Made by a program: the position numbers and the translations under genes. Source: Sphingobacterium sp. SGR-19 (GTDB lineage Bacteria; Bacteroidota; Bacteroidia; Sphingobacteriales; Sphingobacteriaceae). From it: 64,000 nt of DNA. The notes beneath the pieces were generated by a model that had not been told where the DNA came from, did no database searches, and saw only the letters and a program-made list of their open reading frames with translations. The stretch spans positions 148,716-212,715 of the forward strand of contig NZ_JAAKGS010000010.1 of the NCBI RefSeq assembly GCF_011043555.1, in the 5' to 3' direction. Below, piece after piece: positions 1-9,127 of this stretch (position 1 is the stretch's first letter; each line of letters begins with the position of its first letter).

Positions 1-1377
1 GGGATCGATAGCAAACAACGCCCCCTGCTCATCTTTGAACAGTCCTATCCTTTTCCCTTGATAATTTAATATCTTTCCTTCGCCACGGCTCAATCCTGCT
101 AGCTCGTTTATCTCTTCCAAAAAGAAGCGATCTTTTACAAAGTGTTTTGCTACATCATAGTTTTCGACAAGTAGATCGCGTATTGACGAAAGCGGTCCTA
201 TACGACTAGGTGAATAGATCTCTTGAAAATCTGTCGTCCCATGCAATACCAGATCTGCCATCATAGAGCCGCCAAGCGTCCCGAAAATCATTCCGTTCCC
301 CCCATAACCTGTGGACAGCAACTCCCGGTGATGTTTTTTACCTGGATAATAACCGATAAATGGCAAGCTATCTTGACTCTCATAATATTGGGATGACCAT
401 TCGTAAACCTTTTTGTTGACGGTATAGAGACTTCGAATATGAGCTTCCAATTCTAGGAAATTCTTTTCTTGGTTATCGTGATGAGCTGTTTTATGGTCCT
501 GACCGCCGACTAAAAGATAGGATTTATCTTCGTGTTCTACCGTTCGGAAATAATGGAACGGCTCCTGCATATCGTACACCAATGCTTCCGGAAAATCTAT
601 CGGGCGCATTAACTCCCATACCTGTATATAACTTCTGTAGGGCGTTAAGCGAAAATTCATCAATTGTATGCCCGGCGGGGTATGTGTGGCATACAGCACA
701 TAATCGGAAGTAAAAACAAGGTCGTCAGCAGTTTTAACCAATAACACACCGTCTTCCTCCTTCACGTGTTGCACGATCGTTCCTTCCCTGATTTGTCCTC
801 CTAAACTGTTGTAAGCGTTGGCGAGTCCAGCGAGGTATTTAGTAGGGTGGAATCGCGCCTGTTCATCGAATTCGATGGCATAAATAAAGGAAGCTGGAAC
901 GGGAATTTCATCCACTTCAGAACAGGGAACCCCTATTTGTTCCAATGCATCTCTTATTTCGGTAAGTGCTTTCTTCTGTTCCTCATTTTCAGCATACATA
1001 AACCCCAAACAGGGCACAAAGTCACAGTCAATTTTATATCGGTCTTTATTTTCCTTGATGATCGATATCGCTTTCCGTGTGGATGTCAACACTGTTCGCG
1101 CCTCTTCCAAGCCGTGTTGCTCCACAATATCGGTGTAAGGTGTATCAAGTACCGTATTTATATGTGCCGATGTGCCACCTGTGGTACCAAACCCAATCGT
1201 ATTTGCTTCCATAACGACACAGCTTTTACCAGCCTCCCGCAGCTTTAAGGCTGCTGTAAGCCCGGTGATACCCGCGCCGACAATAATTACTTCGACATGC
1301 TCTTGATCGCGAGGCGCAGATAGTTCCGGCGCAGCTACCTCTTGCCAAATGCTTCTGTTTATTCCGTCTCTTTGCAT
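1..1377 (-). CDS. FAD-dependent oxidoreductase with C-terminal Rieske domain (3' end cut by window edge)
   Basis: The reading frame is open from the ATG at 1377 to base 1 (459 codons, no stop), so the C-terminus lies outside the window. An N-terminal dinucleotide-binding motif GAGITG (residues 34-39) followed by 'LKLREAGKSCVVMEA' marks a DAO-type FAD oxidoreductase (glycine/D-amino-acid oxidase fold). The last visible stretch, from about residue 415, ends 'YQGKRIGLFKDEQGALFAID', which reads like the first strands of a Rieske [2Fe-2S] domain as in YhfW-type proteins; the Cys/His cluster ligands would be just beyond the edge. The substrate is unknown. The gene is divergent from the PfpI-family gene at 1636. 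The oxidoreductase call is firm; the Rieske part is inferred from the partial end. Confidence 0.85.
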   Translation of the reverse strand, partial: MQRDGINRSIWQEVAAPELSAPRDQEHVEVIIVGAGITGLTAALKLREAGKSCVVMEANTIGFGTTGGTSAHINTVLDTPYTDIVEQHGLEEARTVLTSTRKAISIIKENKDRYKIDCDFVPCLGFMYAENEEQKKALTEIRDALEQIGVPCSEVDEIPVPASFIYAIEFDEQARFHPTKYLAGLANAYNSLGGQIREGTIVQHVKEEDGVLLVKTADDLVFTSDYVLYATHTPPGIQLMNFRLTPYRSYIQVWELMRPIDFPEALVYDMQEPFHYFRTVEHEDKSYLLVGGQDHKTAHHDNQEKNFLELEAHIRSLYTVNKKVYEWSSQYYESQDSLPFIGYYPGKKHHRELLSTGYGGNGMIFGTLGGSMMADLVLHGTTDFQEIYSPSRIGPLSSIRDLLVENYDVAKHFVKDRFFLEEINELAGLSRGEGKILNYQGKRIGLFKDEQGALFAIDP

Positions 1378-1550
1378 ATTATTCCGTCTGTTTTTTATCT
1401 ATTCCCTTTAAATAGAATGCACAAAAGGGCTTCCTTGTTTCTAAAGCGTTACAAATAGGTACAATTACGTTGTCCCACGTATTTTTCGTTTTTATAAAAT
1501 TAAAATACGATGCTCCCATTAAAGTCCGCAAATAATGACAGTGTCAGTAT

Positions 1551-1623
1551 TTTAAATTTCTCAGAACTAGATAATTCTTCGGTTGTTCTTTGATTAAAGA
1601 ATGTTCTAGATAAAAAATTTAAA
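1551..1623 (+). promoter_or_regulatory. Imperfect long inverted repeat upstream of the PfpI-family gene
   Basis: Nested inverted repeats: outer TTTAAATTT (1551-1559) with AAATTTAAA (1615-1623), and inner CTAGATAATTCTT (1567-1579) with AAGAATGTTCTAG (1597-1609), 11 of 13 positions pairing. The structure ends 12 bases before the ATG at 1636, so it would form a 5' UTR hairpin or an operator. No TAnnTTTG box was found between 1378 and 1635. Function is unknown. Confidence 0.4.
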
Positions 1624-1635
1624 AAGGTAAGTGTT

Positions 1636-2196
1636 ATGGGAAAATTAAATGGAAAAAGAATAGCCATATTGACGGAAGATGGTTTTGAGCAAATTGAGTT
1701 AACAAGTCCGAAAGAAGCATTGAAAAATGAAGGTGCACAGGTGGATATCGTTTCTCCACGAGAAAAAGTTGTGCGCTCGAAAAAAGGTGATGATTGGGAC
1801 GATGAATATCCAGTTGACATGCCAATAAGTCAAGCAAGAGTCGATGACTATGATGGATTACTGATTCCAGGAGGTGTAATCAATCCAGATAAATTGCGTA
1901 CCAATGAAAGAGCACTCTCTTTCGTACGTGATTTCTTTGCGGCCGGCAAACCAGTCGCTGCTATCTGCCACGGACCTCAAGTATTGATCGATGCAGAAGT
2001 TGTGGAAGGCCGTAAACTAACGTCAGTAGCAGCCATCAAAAAAGATTTGATCAATGCAAAAGCACGTTGGGAAGATACGCAAGTAGTGACAGACCAGGGA
2101 TTGGTAACTAGCCGTACACCAGACGATCTTCCTGCTTTTAATCGGAAAATTGTAGAAGAATACGCAGAAGGAAAACATACCGGACAACATGTTTAA
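1636..2196 (+). CDS. PfpI/YhbO-family protein (DJ-1 superfamily, type 1 glutamine amidotransferase fold)
   Basis: 186 aa, the usual length for PfpI/YhbO/YraA proteins. The nucleophilic-elbow motif AICHGPQ places the catalytic Cys at residue 111 followed by His112, and the conserved early glutamate is E18 in 'DGFEQIEL'. Family members act as cytosolic stress proteins with reported protease, chaperone or deglycase activity; which applies here cannot be told from sequence. It has its own terminator at 2234-2264, so it is probably monocistronic. The divergent neighbour is an FAD/Rieske oxidoreductase, a pairing consistent with an oxidative or general stress role (inference). Confidence 0.9.
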   Translation: MGKLNGKRIAILTEDGFEQIELTSPKEALKNEGAQVDIVSPREKVVRSKKGDDWDDEYPVDMPISQARVDDYDGLLIPGGVINPDKLRTNERALSFVRDFFAAGKPVAAICHGPQVLIDAEVVEGRKLTSVAAIKKDLINAKARWEDTQVVTDQGLVTSRTPDDLPAFNRKIVEEYAEGKHTGQHV

Positions 2197-2233
2197 TGCT
2201 GCTCAAGCAACTATTTTTTAATGAAAACACAAC

Positions 2234-2264
2234 AAAAAGGAGAACATCAAATGTTCTTCTTTTT
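2234..2264 (+). terminator. Rho-independent terminator after the PfpI-family gene
   Basis: Arms 2234-2247 and 2251-2264 pair over 14 positions (one G-U wobble) around a 3-nt CAA loop and are followed by GTTTTTAATC. Confidence 0.85.
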
Positions 2265-2311
2265 GTTTTTAATCTTTAGCTTTACTAAAAATTTCAAGTG
2301 ATGAGCTCGAC

Positions 2312-3082
2312 ATGATTAAAATTCTACATATGAAACGTGCTGTAAGGTGGTACCCTTTGTTTTCTGTTGCGCTATTACTATTTTCTTGTAAAACACAACT
2401 TCATCACCAAGTAGATAAGGGCCAATATTATCCCGTTAATGCTTCGATCGTTGCTGACAGCAGCATTGTTAACTATTACGCACCCTACAAAGCAAAACTG
2501 GAAGCGGAGATGAATCGCGTGGTGGGCTATGCCGACAATCACGTCACACGCAACCGTAATGCGCCGGAGAGCTTAATGGGCAATTTCTTTGCTGACGCGC
2601 TATTGTGGAAAGGGAAACAATTGGATCCAGCGGTACAGGCGAGTTTTGCTACTAAAGATGGGATTCGGGCAGATTTTAATGTGGGAAATATAACGGTAGG
2701 CAATATATTTGAAGTTATGCCTTTTGAAAATGCCGTATCAATTTTAACGTTAAGTGGAACAGATATGCTACGTTTGGCAGATTATATGGCAAAAGCAGGT
2801 GGTCAGCCCGTAGGTGGCATTCAGCTTGTCATCGAAAATGGACAGGTAAAGGAGTTTTTGTTACAGGGCAAACCGATTAACCCCGATGCCCAATATAAAC
2901 TCGTGACCTATGATTATCTAGCAAATGGCGGGGATTATGTAACATTTTTTGATAAACCTATCGCTCGCGAGGATTATACTCAACTTCTTCGCGAAACGTT
3001 GATGGAATATGTTTCAGCTATAACAAAACAAGGAAAGCACGTTCAAGCACAATTAGATGGAAGAGTTCAAATCACTAAATAG
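2312..3082 (+). CDS. 5'-nucleotidase C-terminal domain lipoprotein
   Basis: 256 aa. After a short hydrophobic signal there is a lipobox 'LLLFSC', so the mature protein is probably a lipoprotein. The body matches the C-terminal substrate-binding domain of UshA-type 5'-nucleotidases: 'RNAPESLMGNFFADALL', 'NVGNITVGNIFEVMPFENAV' and 'YDYLANGGDY'. This domain supplies the nucleoside stacking pocket, but here it has no metallophosphatase domain of its own; that domain is encoded by the next gene, whose start overlaps this gene by 26 nt. An internal ATG at 2330 (MKRAVRWY) would give a better-placed signal peptide and could be the true start. Confidence 0.85.
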   Translation: MIKILHMKRAVRWYPLFSVALLLFSCKTQLHHQVDKGQYYPVNASIVADSSIVNYYAPYKAKLEAEMNRVVGYADNHVTRNRNAPESLMGNFFADALLWKGKQLDPAVQASFATKDGIRADFNVGNITVGNIFEVMPFENAVSILTLSGTDMLRLADYMAKAGGQPVGGIQLVIENGQVKEFLLQGKPINPDAQYKLVTYDYLANGGDYVTFFDKPIAREDYTQLLRETLMEYVSAITKQGKHVQAQLDGRVQITK

Positions 3083-4010
3083 AAGAAGCTTCATTAGGCA
3101 GTCGCTGACGCTAGGAGCGATGGCGACATTCGGGGCTTTTCCAATACAAGCAGTAACCGCTTCTAAAACCAAACGTTTGACGATTCTCCACACCAACGAT
3201 GTACATAGCCGAATTGACCCTTTCCCGATGGACGGTTCGCGGAATCAAGGTTTAGGTGGGGTGGCAAGGCGAAGCACACTTATTGACAAGATTCGGCGAA
3301 CGGAAAAAAATGTGTTGTTGGTCGATTCGGGAGATATGTTCCAAGGCACCCCCTATTTCAATATGTTTGGCGGAAAGCTAGAGTTGGAATTAATGTCTAA
3401 ATTAGGTTATGAAGCAGGCACATTTGGCAATCATGAATTTGACAACGGAATGGAGAGCCTCGCCGAACAACTCCATTACGCCAACTTTCCTTTTCTGACC
3501 GCAAATTATGATTTTTCAGGAACTCCGCTAGCGGGTCATACAAAAGAATATATCATCATCGAAAAAGGAGGGATTCGCATTGGTCTCACCGGTGTAGGCA
3601 TTGACGTAACGGGGCTGGTGGATCCCAATAATCACAAAGGCATGACCTACCTCGATCCTGTTCCGGTTGTAAACCGCATCGCCAAAATGCTCAAAGAAAA
3701 TAAAAAATGTGATTTGGTCATTTGTCTTTCTCATCTGGGATACAAATATAACGACGATAAGATTGATGATCTAAAACTCGCTGCTCGCTCTCGTCACTTG
3801 GATATTATCCTAGGCGGACATACACATACCTTTTTGAATGAACCGACCCGCGTATCCGATCTGGATGGCAAAGAGGTATGGATAAACCAAATGGGGTTTG
3901 CAGGCATACGGTTAGGACGTCTCGACGTTGTTTTCAATCAAGCTACCGGCGCGAAAAATATAATGGCGCTACATTATACCGTCGACATGAACGAAAGCCA
4001 ATTGGTATAA
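3057..4010 (+). CDS. Tat-exported metallophosphatase (5'-nucleotidase N-terminal domain)
   Basis: 317 aa. The N-terminus carries a twin-arginine signal 'NRRSFIRQSLTLGA', so export in folded form via Tat is likely. The calcineurin-like metal site is clear: 'ILHTNDVHSR', 'LLVDSGDMFQGTPY', 'GTFGNHEFDNG' and 'LGGHTHT', the dinuclear ligand blocks of UshA/CpdB enzymes. The protein stops where the C-terminal nucleotide-binding domain would begin; that domain is the preceding gene. The two products presumably work together in the periplasm or outer envelope on nucleotides or sugar-nucleotides (inference). Confidence 0.9.
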   Translation: MEEFKSLNRRSFIRQSLTLGAMATFGAFPIQAVTASKTKRLTILHTNDVHSRIDPFPMDGSRNQGLGGVARRSTLIDKIRRTEKNVLLVDSGDMFQGTPYFNMFGGKLELELMSKLGYEAGTFGNHEFDNGMESLAEQLHYANFPFLTANYDFSGTPLAGHTKEYIIIEKGGIRIGLTGVGIDVTGLVDPNNHKGMTYLDPVPVVNRIAKMLKENKKCDLVICLSHLGYKYNDDKIDDLKLAARSRHLDIILGGHTHTFLNEPTRVSDLDGKEVWINQMGFAGIRLGRLDVVFNQATGAKNIMALHYTVDMNESQLV

Positions 4011-4222
4011 AAGAGAAAACCTGATACAACTAATAGCAGAACAAACATGCAAAAGGTATAGAAACGCGCCAAATTTTTAGGAGTACTTGAAAAGTTTTTT
4101 GACGTGTTTTTGAAAGACAGGTACGTCGCATGGCAGACCAGCTTCATGTTCTGAAAAAAAGCTGTATATTTTTGTGATCGTTTGGTTACCGAAATAGTTA
4201 TTGTACGGGTAGTATAATAAAA

Positions 4223-4249
4223 GCAGAGCCGCAAAAATCGCGGCTCTGC
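4223..4249 (-). terminator. Terminator of the TonB receptor gene
   Basis: Perfect 10-bp arms GCAGAGCCGC (4223-4232) and GCGGCTCTGC (4240-4249), with a T-rich tail on the minus strand. A small reading frame running through it (4077-4268) is an artefact of this terminator region. Confidence 0.85.
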
Positions 4250-4274
4250 TCAAAACCTCTTTAGTCATAACGGA

Positions 4275-6917
4275 CTAGAAGTTATATGTCAACCCTGCGT
4301 TCCAAGTTGTACCAAGGCCATAGAAATAACCATATCCGTCTTTTCTGGAGAAATATTCTTCATTAAGAAGATTTTTGATATTCCCTCTAAACTTAATATG
4401 CTGCCCATTATTTAATTTAAAGGTGTAACTTAAGCCAAAGTCTACGATATTGTAATTATCCAATTTTTCTGCTTGGTATACTTCGTTATTCAAAGAAGAT
4501 TCAATAACATCATCGATATCTACGTTGCCATAAAGTCTGGAGTAATGGTTAAAATCTGCGTCAACGGAAAAGTGGGGTAAGATATAATACTTCGCTCCTA
4601 AGCCCAAACTGGTTTGTGCTGCGTTACCAACCCGAACACCTGTAAGATCCTGTCCTTCCGTGTCTTCAAAAATTATATCATATGAATCGTTGTCTCGAAC
4701 GCGATAAGGAGATTTTCCGTCATATTTCCAGTCGCCAATTGAACCATATCCCCGTAAAGTTAGTTCTGGAAGAATTCTTGCGTCGAAATCGAGTTCTAGC
4801 CCTTTATGTAGCTGCCCCACCCCCGTGAATAAGTAGGACACTTCATTAATTCCAGGAAATTCGTCCGTTCTCGTCTGGTAGGAGGTAAAGCGGTTTTCCC
4901 ACTTAGTATAATAACCATTAATGTTAACATTTACCAAAGAAGTCGAAAACTTGTATCCGCCCTCTAAACCGAAAATTTCCTCGTTATCTACTGCCGGATC
5001 AGCCAAATCCACGCTATTGGACACGAATATATTATCTAAATACGGTTGACGGGAATATTTCCCTAAATTCACAAAGAATGTATGGTTGTCAGCAACTGTA
5101 TAAGATGCTCCCCCCTTTAAATTATAGCCGAACTTTTTCTCAAAGTCAGATTTCGCTTCACCTTCGGCGTAGTTCCAGCGGTCGATTTTTTGGTAAGCCT
5201 GATTAGATATAGACCCCTGTATAAAAGCACTAAAACCATCTTTACTGAACTCTGCCTGCCCAAATAGTCCTTGATAATTAATATTCTCCGCATTATCATA
5301 ACCTACGCGCTCATCAACCTTCGCTGAATTGAATAATGCAGACCACGGATTGGCAGAAAAAGTTTTGGAAACAATATGTCCTTCGGCTCTATTTTCATTA
5401 TTTTCAATTCGTCCATTTGCTCCTAAAAGATTAACAAGTTGCTGGTAGTGATCTCCGGTATAAAACCGTAGATCTGTACCGACATTAAACGACCAATACT
5501 TTTGTGTGTCAAAGTTGTAATTTGCAACCATACCATACCACAAATGGTTGTTTACAGAAGCTCGTAAAACGCTACCGTTATATCCCTCTGAAAGACCATT
5601 AGGTAAACCCGCATTAGCTTGCGCTAATACATCCCAGTTTGTAAAGCCATTCTCCGCGGAATAACCTCCATCGATAAAACCAGGTCCATTACCTAACACA
5701 CCAGTTCCTCCTCCTTTACCCAACGAGGCATATAATACCGTTGACAACGAAGATTTTTCGTTGATTTTCCAATCCCAGTTTAAATTGGAAACAGGTTTAT
5801 GATAAAAATTTGTTCGCTGCGATAATCCTTCACCATTAAACCATCCATAGTTATAGTTTCCTCTTACACCGGTAATGTCGTATCCGGGAGTGGATAAAAC
5901 ACCGTTATTACTATAGGATGATACCAACGGTTTGGAAAAGTTTTGGTCATGCCATTGTGGCGAACCTAAAATCATGAAATTAAAAATATGATTATCATTT
6001 GGCTTAAAACCAACAGAAACGAAATAGTTTTGTCCTGCGCCAGCTGTTCCAACAGCATATTTTCGATCACCTCTCCAGCCGTCAAGCATGAACGATGCCC
6101 CCCATTTCCCCTGTAAGCCGGTATTATAACCAATCGTCGCTTTGGCATAACCGTCATTACCTGTCGTCATTCTAACATATCCTCCTTTTTGCATTTCTGT
6201 TGCCTTCGTTACGATATTGACGGTACCGCCAACAGACGAAATAGCCAATTTAGAAGAACCTAAGCCTCTTTGAATTTGGATAAAACTGGCAATGTCGGTC
6301 ATCCCGGCCCAGTTCGACCAGTACATGTTTCCGTCTTCCATTCCGTTAATAGGTTGTCCATTCAACAGGAAGGCTGTATTTGATTGATCAAATCCACGTA
6401 CGTACATTTTGGAATCACCAAAACCACCCGCCTGGTCGGCAACATAAACAGAAGGTGTATTTTTCATGATCTCCGGAAACTCAACATTCCCTACACCTTT
6501 TTCTTGGATTTCTAACGGTGTAATAGTAGACGCAGCAATCGGGGTTTTCCGATCAGCAATGTCAATTACTCCCCTGCCTACAACAACGACTTCTCCCAGA
6601 TTCTGGGAATTATCTACATTCATAACTATTGTTCCCAAATCAGTCGCACCTCCGGGAAAATTAACTTCAGCGGGCAGAAAACCGAGAAACCGAATCACGA
6701 GGGTGCCTGCGTCGACAGGAGAGTTTAAGGAGAAAGCGCCATTGCTATCTGTAGAGGTACCAACTGTTGTACCTTGAATGGCGATAGAAGCACCAATAAT
6801 TGGCTCCTTACCATCTGTAACGACTCCCCTTAATACCGTTTGTGCAGAAACAGCATGACAAAGGAATACTAGCATGAAAATCACTGATAATCTAGTAGAG
6901 ATTGTTTTCATAATCAA
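4275..6917 (-). CDS. TonB-dependent receptor with N-terminal carboxypeptidase-like domain
   Basis: 880 aa. A signal peptide ending 'HAVSAQ' is followed by a CarboxypepD_reg-like beta-sandwich ('LRGVVTDGKEPIIGASIAIQGTTVGTSTD'), a plug domain ('YVRGFDQSNTAFLLNGQPINGME', 'GGTVNIVTKA') and a 22-strand-type barrel ending in 'GLTYNF' with the C-terminal aromatic expected for outer-membrane insertion. It uses TonB energy for uptake across the outer membrane. No SusD partner lies beside it, so it is not a SusCD glycan system; the ligand is unknown. The track start MIMK may be read from the second Met. A TAnnTTTG box lies at 6954-6961. Confidence 0.92.
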   Translation of the reverse strand: MIMKTISTRLSVIFMLVFLCHAVSAQTVLRGVVTDGKEPIIGASIAIQGTTVGTSTDSNGAFSLNSPVDAGTLVIRFLGFLPAEVNFPGGATDLGTIVMNVDNSQNLGEVVVVGRGVIDIADRKTPIAASTITPLEIQEKGVGNVEFPEIMKNTPSVYVADQAGGFGDSKMYVRGFDQSNTAFLLNGQPINGMEDGNMYWSNWAGMTDIASFIQIQRGLGSSKLAISSVGGTVNIVTKATEMQKGGYVRMTTGNDGYAKATIGYNTGLQGKWGASFMLDGWRGDRKYAVGTAGAGQNYFVSVGFKPNDNHIFNFMILGSPQWHDQNFSKPLVSSYSNNGVLSTPGYDITGVRGNYNYGWFNGEGLSQRTNFYHKPVSNLNWDWKINEKSSLSTVLYASLGKGGGTGVLGNGPGFIDGGYSAENGFTNWDVLAQANAGLPNGLSEGYNGSVLRASVNNHLWYGMVANYNFDTQKYWSFNVGTDLRFYTGDHYQQLVNLLGANGRIENNENRAEGHIVSKTFSANPWSALFNSAKVDERVGYDNAENINYQGLFGQAEFSKDGFSAFIQGSISNQAYQKIDRWNYAEGEAKSDFEKKFGYNLKGGASYTVADNHTFFVNLGKYSRQPYLDNIFVSNSVDLADPAVDNEEIFGLEGGYKFSTSLVNVNINGYYTKWENRFTSYQTRTDEFPGINEVSYLFTGVGQLHKGLELDFDARILPELTLRGYGSIGDWKYDGKSPYRVRDNDSYDIIFEDTEGQDLTGVRVGNAAQTSLGLGAKYYILPHFSVDADFNHYSRLYGNVDIDDVIESSLNNEVYQAEKLDNYNIVDFGLSYTFKLNNGQHIKFRGNIKNLLNEEYFSRKDGYGYFYGLGTTWNAGLTYNF

Positions 6918-6953
6918 CTTTTAGTTTGTTGCTTGTTTTAAAAATTAACAGTG

Positions 6954-6961
6954 CAAAGTTA
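6954..6961 (-). promoter_or_regulatory. -7 promoter box for the TonB receptor
   Basis: TAACTTTG on the minus strand, 37 nt upstream of the start codon, matching the Bacteroidota -7 consensus TAnnTTTG. No well-spaced -33 TTG was found. Confidence 0.6.
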
Positions 6962-7162
6962 TATATATAAAAGGAACACTTTCAGCACTTAACACAAACT
7001 TAATACGGAATATATGAAATACACCTATCAATTATTCGTTTAACAATAACATAAATTATATTCTGATTCAACATCTCATCAAGCCGGGCAATGTAACATT
7101 TGGAGAAAACGCTAACCAACACGGGCATGCTGATTTATTGCGGTGCAATCTATTAACGAAAT

Positions 7163-8824
7163 CTATCGCTCGATAAGCTCTTTTGCATGTTGCAAAGCTG
7201 ATGCACCCGGATTTGCACCGCTGAGCATTTGCGCGACTTCCAAGACGCGGTCCTGCTTCGCCAACAATGAAATATCAGTTTTGGTTTTATCGCCCTCATC
7301 TTGCTTAAACACCTTGAAATGGGCTCGGCCTTTTGACGCTATCTGAGGCAAGTGCGTAATAGCAAGTACTTGCATATTTCCAGCCAAACGTTCCATAATT
7401 TCCCCTACTTTTAACGCCACTTCACCTGAAATACCTGTATCGATTTCATCAAATATAATGGTCGGCAATGCAGACGTTTGGGCCACGAGCGATTTGACCG
7501 CGAGCATGACTCGGGAGAGTTCCCCTCCGGATGCGACACGGTGTATAGATTGCAGCGGTTGCCCTTTATTCGCAGAAAAAAGAAATCGGACATCATCCGC
7601 ACCGGTTGTTTTATATTTATCAATCTCTAATAAAGAAAGCTCTATTTTTAGGTGGGCATTCGGCATCCCTACCTCTGCTAACACCGCTTGTACATAGTGC
7701 TCTACCTGTTTGATCGCTTGTTGTCGAGCATCATGTAATCGTTTCCCAGCCTGTTCTAACGCATGCAAACATTTGGCTACTTCCTGCTCTAAAGCAGCCA
7801 ATTGTTCACCTTGATTAGCCACCACCAAAATCTTTTGCTCCAGCTCATCTCGCAGCATAAGAAGTTCCGAAAGGGAATCTACCCGATGCTTTTTTTGCAA
7901 GCTATATAATAGGCTCAATCGCTCATTAACCTTTACTAGCCGGCCTTCATCCATAAACACGTCTTGTTCCTTGGCACTGACCTCGTCTGCTATATCTTTC
8001 ACTTCAATCCATGCACTTTGCAAACGCTTCGTTAACTCCTCCATTGATGGCATGAAGCGCTCCACAGATTGGAGTTGTTGCAACGACTCTTTTAAAGAAA
8101 AAGTAGCCGATTGTTCACTTTCACTTAACAAATGGCTCGCCCCCAATAGGCCTCTTTTTATCTCCTCTGCATTTTCCAATTGGCTGAGTTCTGCTTCGAG
8201 CTTTTCCTGCTCACCTTCTTCTAAATGCGCTTGATCCAATTCATCAAACTGAAACTGGTTAAAGTCCAGCGCCGCGTTCGCACTGGCAATATCTTCCCGT
8301 AGGTGGTTCAAGAATTCCTGTTGTTGTTTATATAGCGATAGGCTTTGTTTATACTCTTGTAGAATCTCTTGGTTCTTTGCCACACTATCCAATATCATCA
8401 ACTGAAAACGTTCGGTGTTCAATTGCAACGTAGCATGCTGTGAATGGATATCGATCAACTGTTCGCCTAACAGCTTTAGGATATTCAGGGTTACGGGTGA
8501 ATCATTTACAAACGCGCGCGACTTACCGTCAACAGCTATCTCGCGACGGATAATGGTTTCCTCGTCGTATTCCAATTCATTTTCTTGAAAAAACTCTCGC
8601 AAACCGTAAGCATCTATCTTGAAAAAGCCTTCTATCACACATTTTTGGTCTTCCCGAAAGAAATGCTTTCCTTCCACACGGTTGCCCAATATGAGCCCTA
8701 ATGCACCCATCATAATGGATTTACCTGCTCCTGTTTCTCCCGTAATAATGTTCAACCCAGCATCAAATTGTATATCTAGGTTTTCAATTAATGCGTAATT
8801 CCTGATAAAAAGTCTATTTAGCAT
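7163..8824 (-). CDS. recN: DNA repair protein RecN
   Basis: 553 aa, the normal RecN length. SMC-like ATPase: Walker A GETGAGKS at residues 29-36, ABC signature 'SGGELSRVMLAVKS' and Walker B 'TIIFDEIDTGISG' in the C-terminal third, separated by a long glutamine/glutamate-rich coiled-coil region. RecN acts in the cytoplasm at double-strand breaks, bridging DNA ends for RecA-mediated recombination. A TATCTTTG box at 8844-8851 gives a short leader of about 15 nt. I see no LexA-like operator. Confidence 0.97.
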   Translation of the reverse strand: MLNRLFIRNYALIENLDIQFDAGLNIITGETGAGKSIMMGALGLILGNRVEGKHFFREDQKCVIEGFFKIDAYGLREFFQENELEYDEETIIRREIAVDGKSRAFVNDSPVTLNILKLLGEQLIDIHSQHATLQLNTERFQLMILDSVAKNQEILQEYKQSLSLYKQQQEFLNHLREDIASANAALDFNQFQFDELDQAHLEEGEQEKLEAELSQLENAEEIKRGLLGASHLLSESEQSATFSLKESLQQLQSVERFMPSMEELTKRLQSAWIEVKDIADEVSAKEQDVFMDEGRLVKVNERLSLLYSLQKKHRVDSLSELLMLRDELEQKILVVANQGEQLAALEQEVAKCLHALEQAGKRLHDARQQAIKQVEHYVQAVLAEVGMPNAHLKIELSLLEIDKYKTTGADDVRFLFSANKGQPLQSIHRVASGGELSRVMLAVKSLVAQTSALPTIIFDEIDTGISGEVALKVGEIMERLAGNMQVLAITHLPQIASKGRAHFKVFKQDEGDKTKTDISLLAKQDRVLEVAQMLSGANPGASALQHAKELIER

Positions 8825-8843
8825 GGCTTCTGATTCCTGCTAT

Positions 8844-8851
8844 CAAAGATA
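8844..8851 (-). promoter_or_regulatory. -7 promoter box for recN
   Basis: TATCTTTG on the minus strand, 19 nt upstream of the recN ATG. Confidence 0.55.
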
Positions 8852-8980
8852 ATGATTTGTTATTTGTTTCTATAACATGAATTTTGTGATGTAAAACGAA
8901 GGTTTTTTCTCTTCATTTTTTCTTGATAAAAAACGAAGCAAAAAATCAAGGCTGAGTGTGTTTCTGCTATTTTTACTTGT

Positions 8981-9041
8981 CTATTCCTGAACAGAATGGA
9001 ACTCACTTCGTTCAGACAACATTCTGTTCTATACGGAATAG
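8981..9041. repeat. Palindromic REP-like element
   Basis: Arms CTATTCC..GAACAGAATG (8981-8998) and the reverse complement CATTCTGTTC..GGAATAG (9020-9041) pair around a small internal asymmetry. The loop itself contains the inverted repeat GAACTCACTTCGTTC (8999-9013), whose core recurs with one change at 9263-9277. Confidence 0.6.
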
Positions 9042-9127
9042 TCTTCATAAAAATGGACGCAGAAAAACACAAGGCCGTTTTACACCGCCTAATCGTTGTC
9101 ATTTATGACCGTTTTTGATCACGCTAT

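Noticed and set aside
847..1248. 133-codon open frame on the plus strand
   Set aside because: Antisense shadow of the FAD/Rieske oxidoreductase; no family resemblance.
4077..4268. Small minus-strand frame with hydrophobic start
   Set aside because: Runs through the TonB receptor terminator hairpin; hydrophobic pattern is an artefact of A/T-rich sequence.
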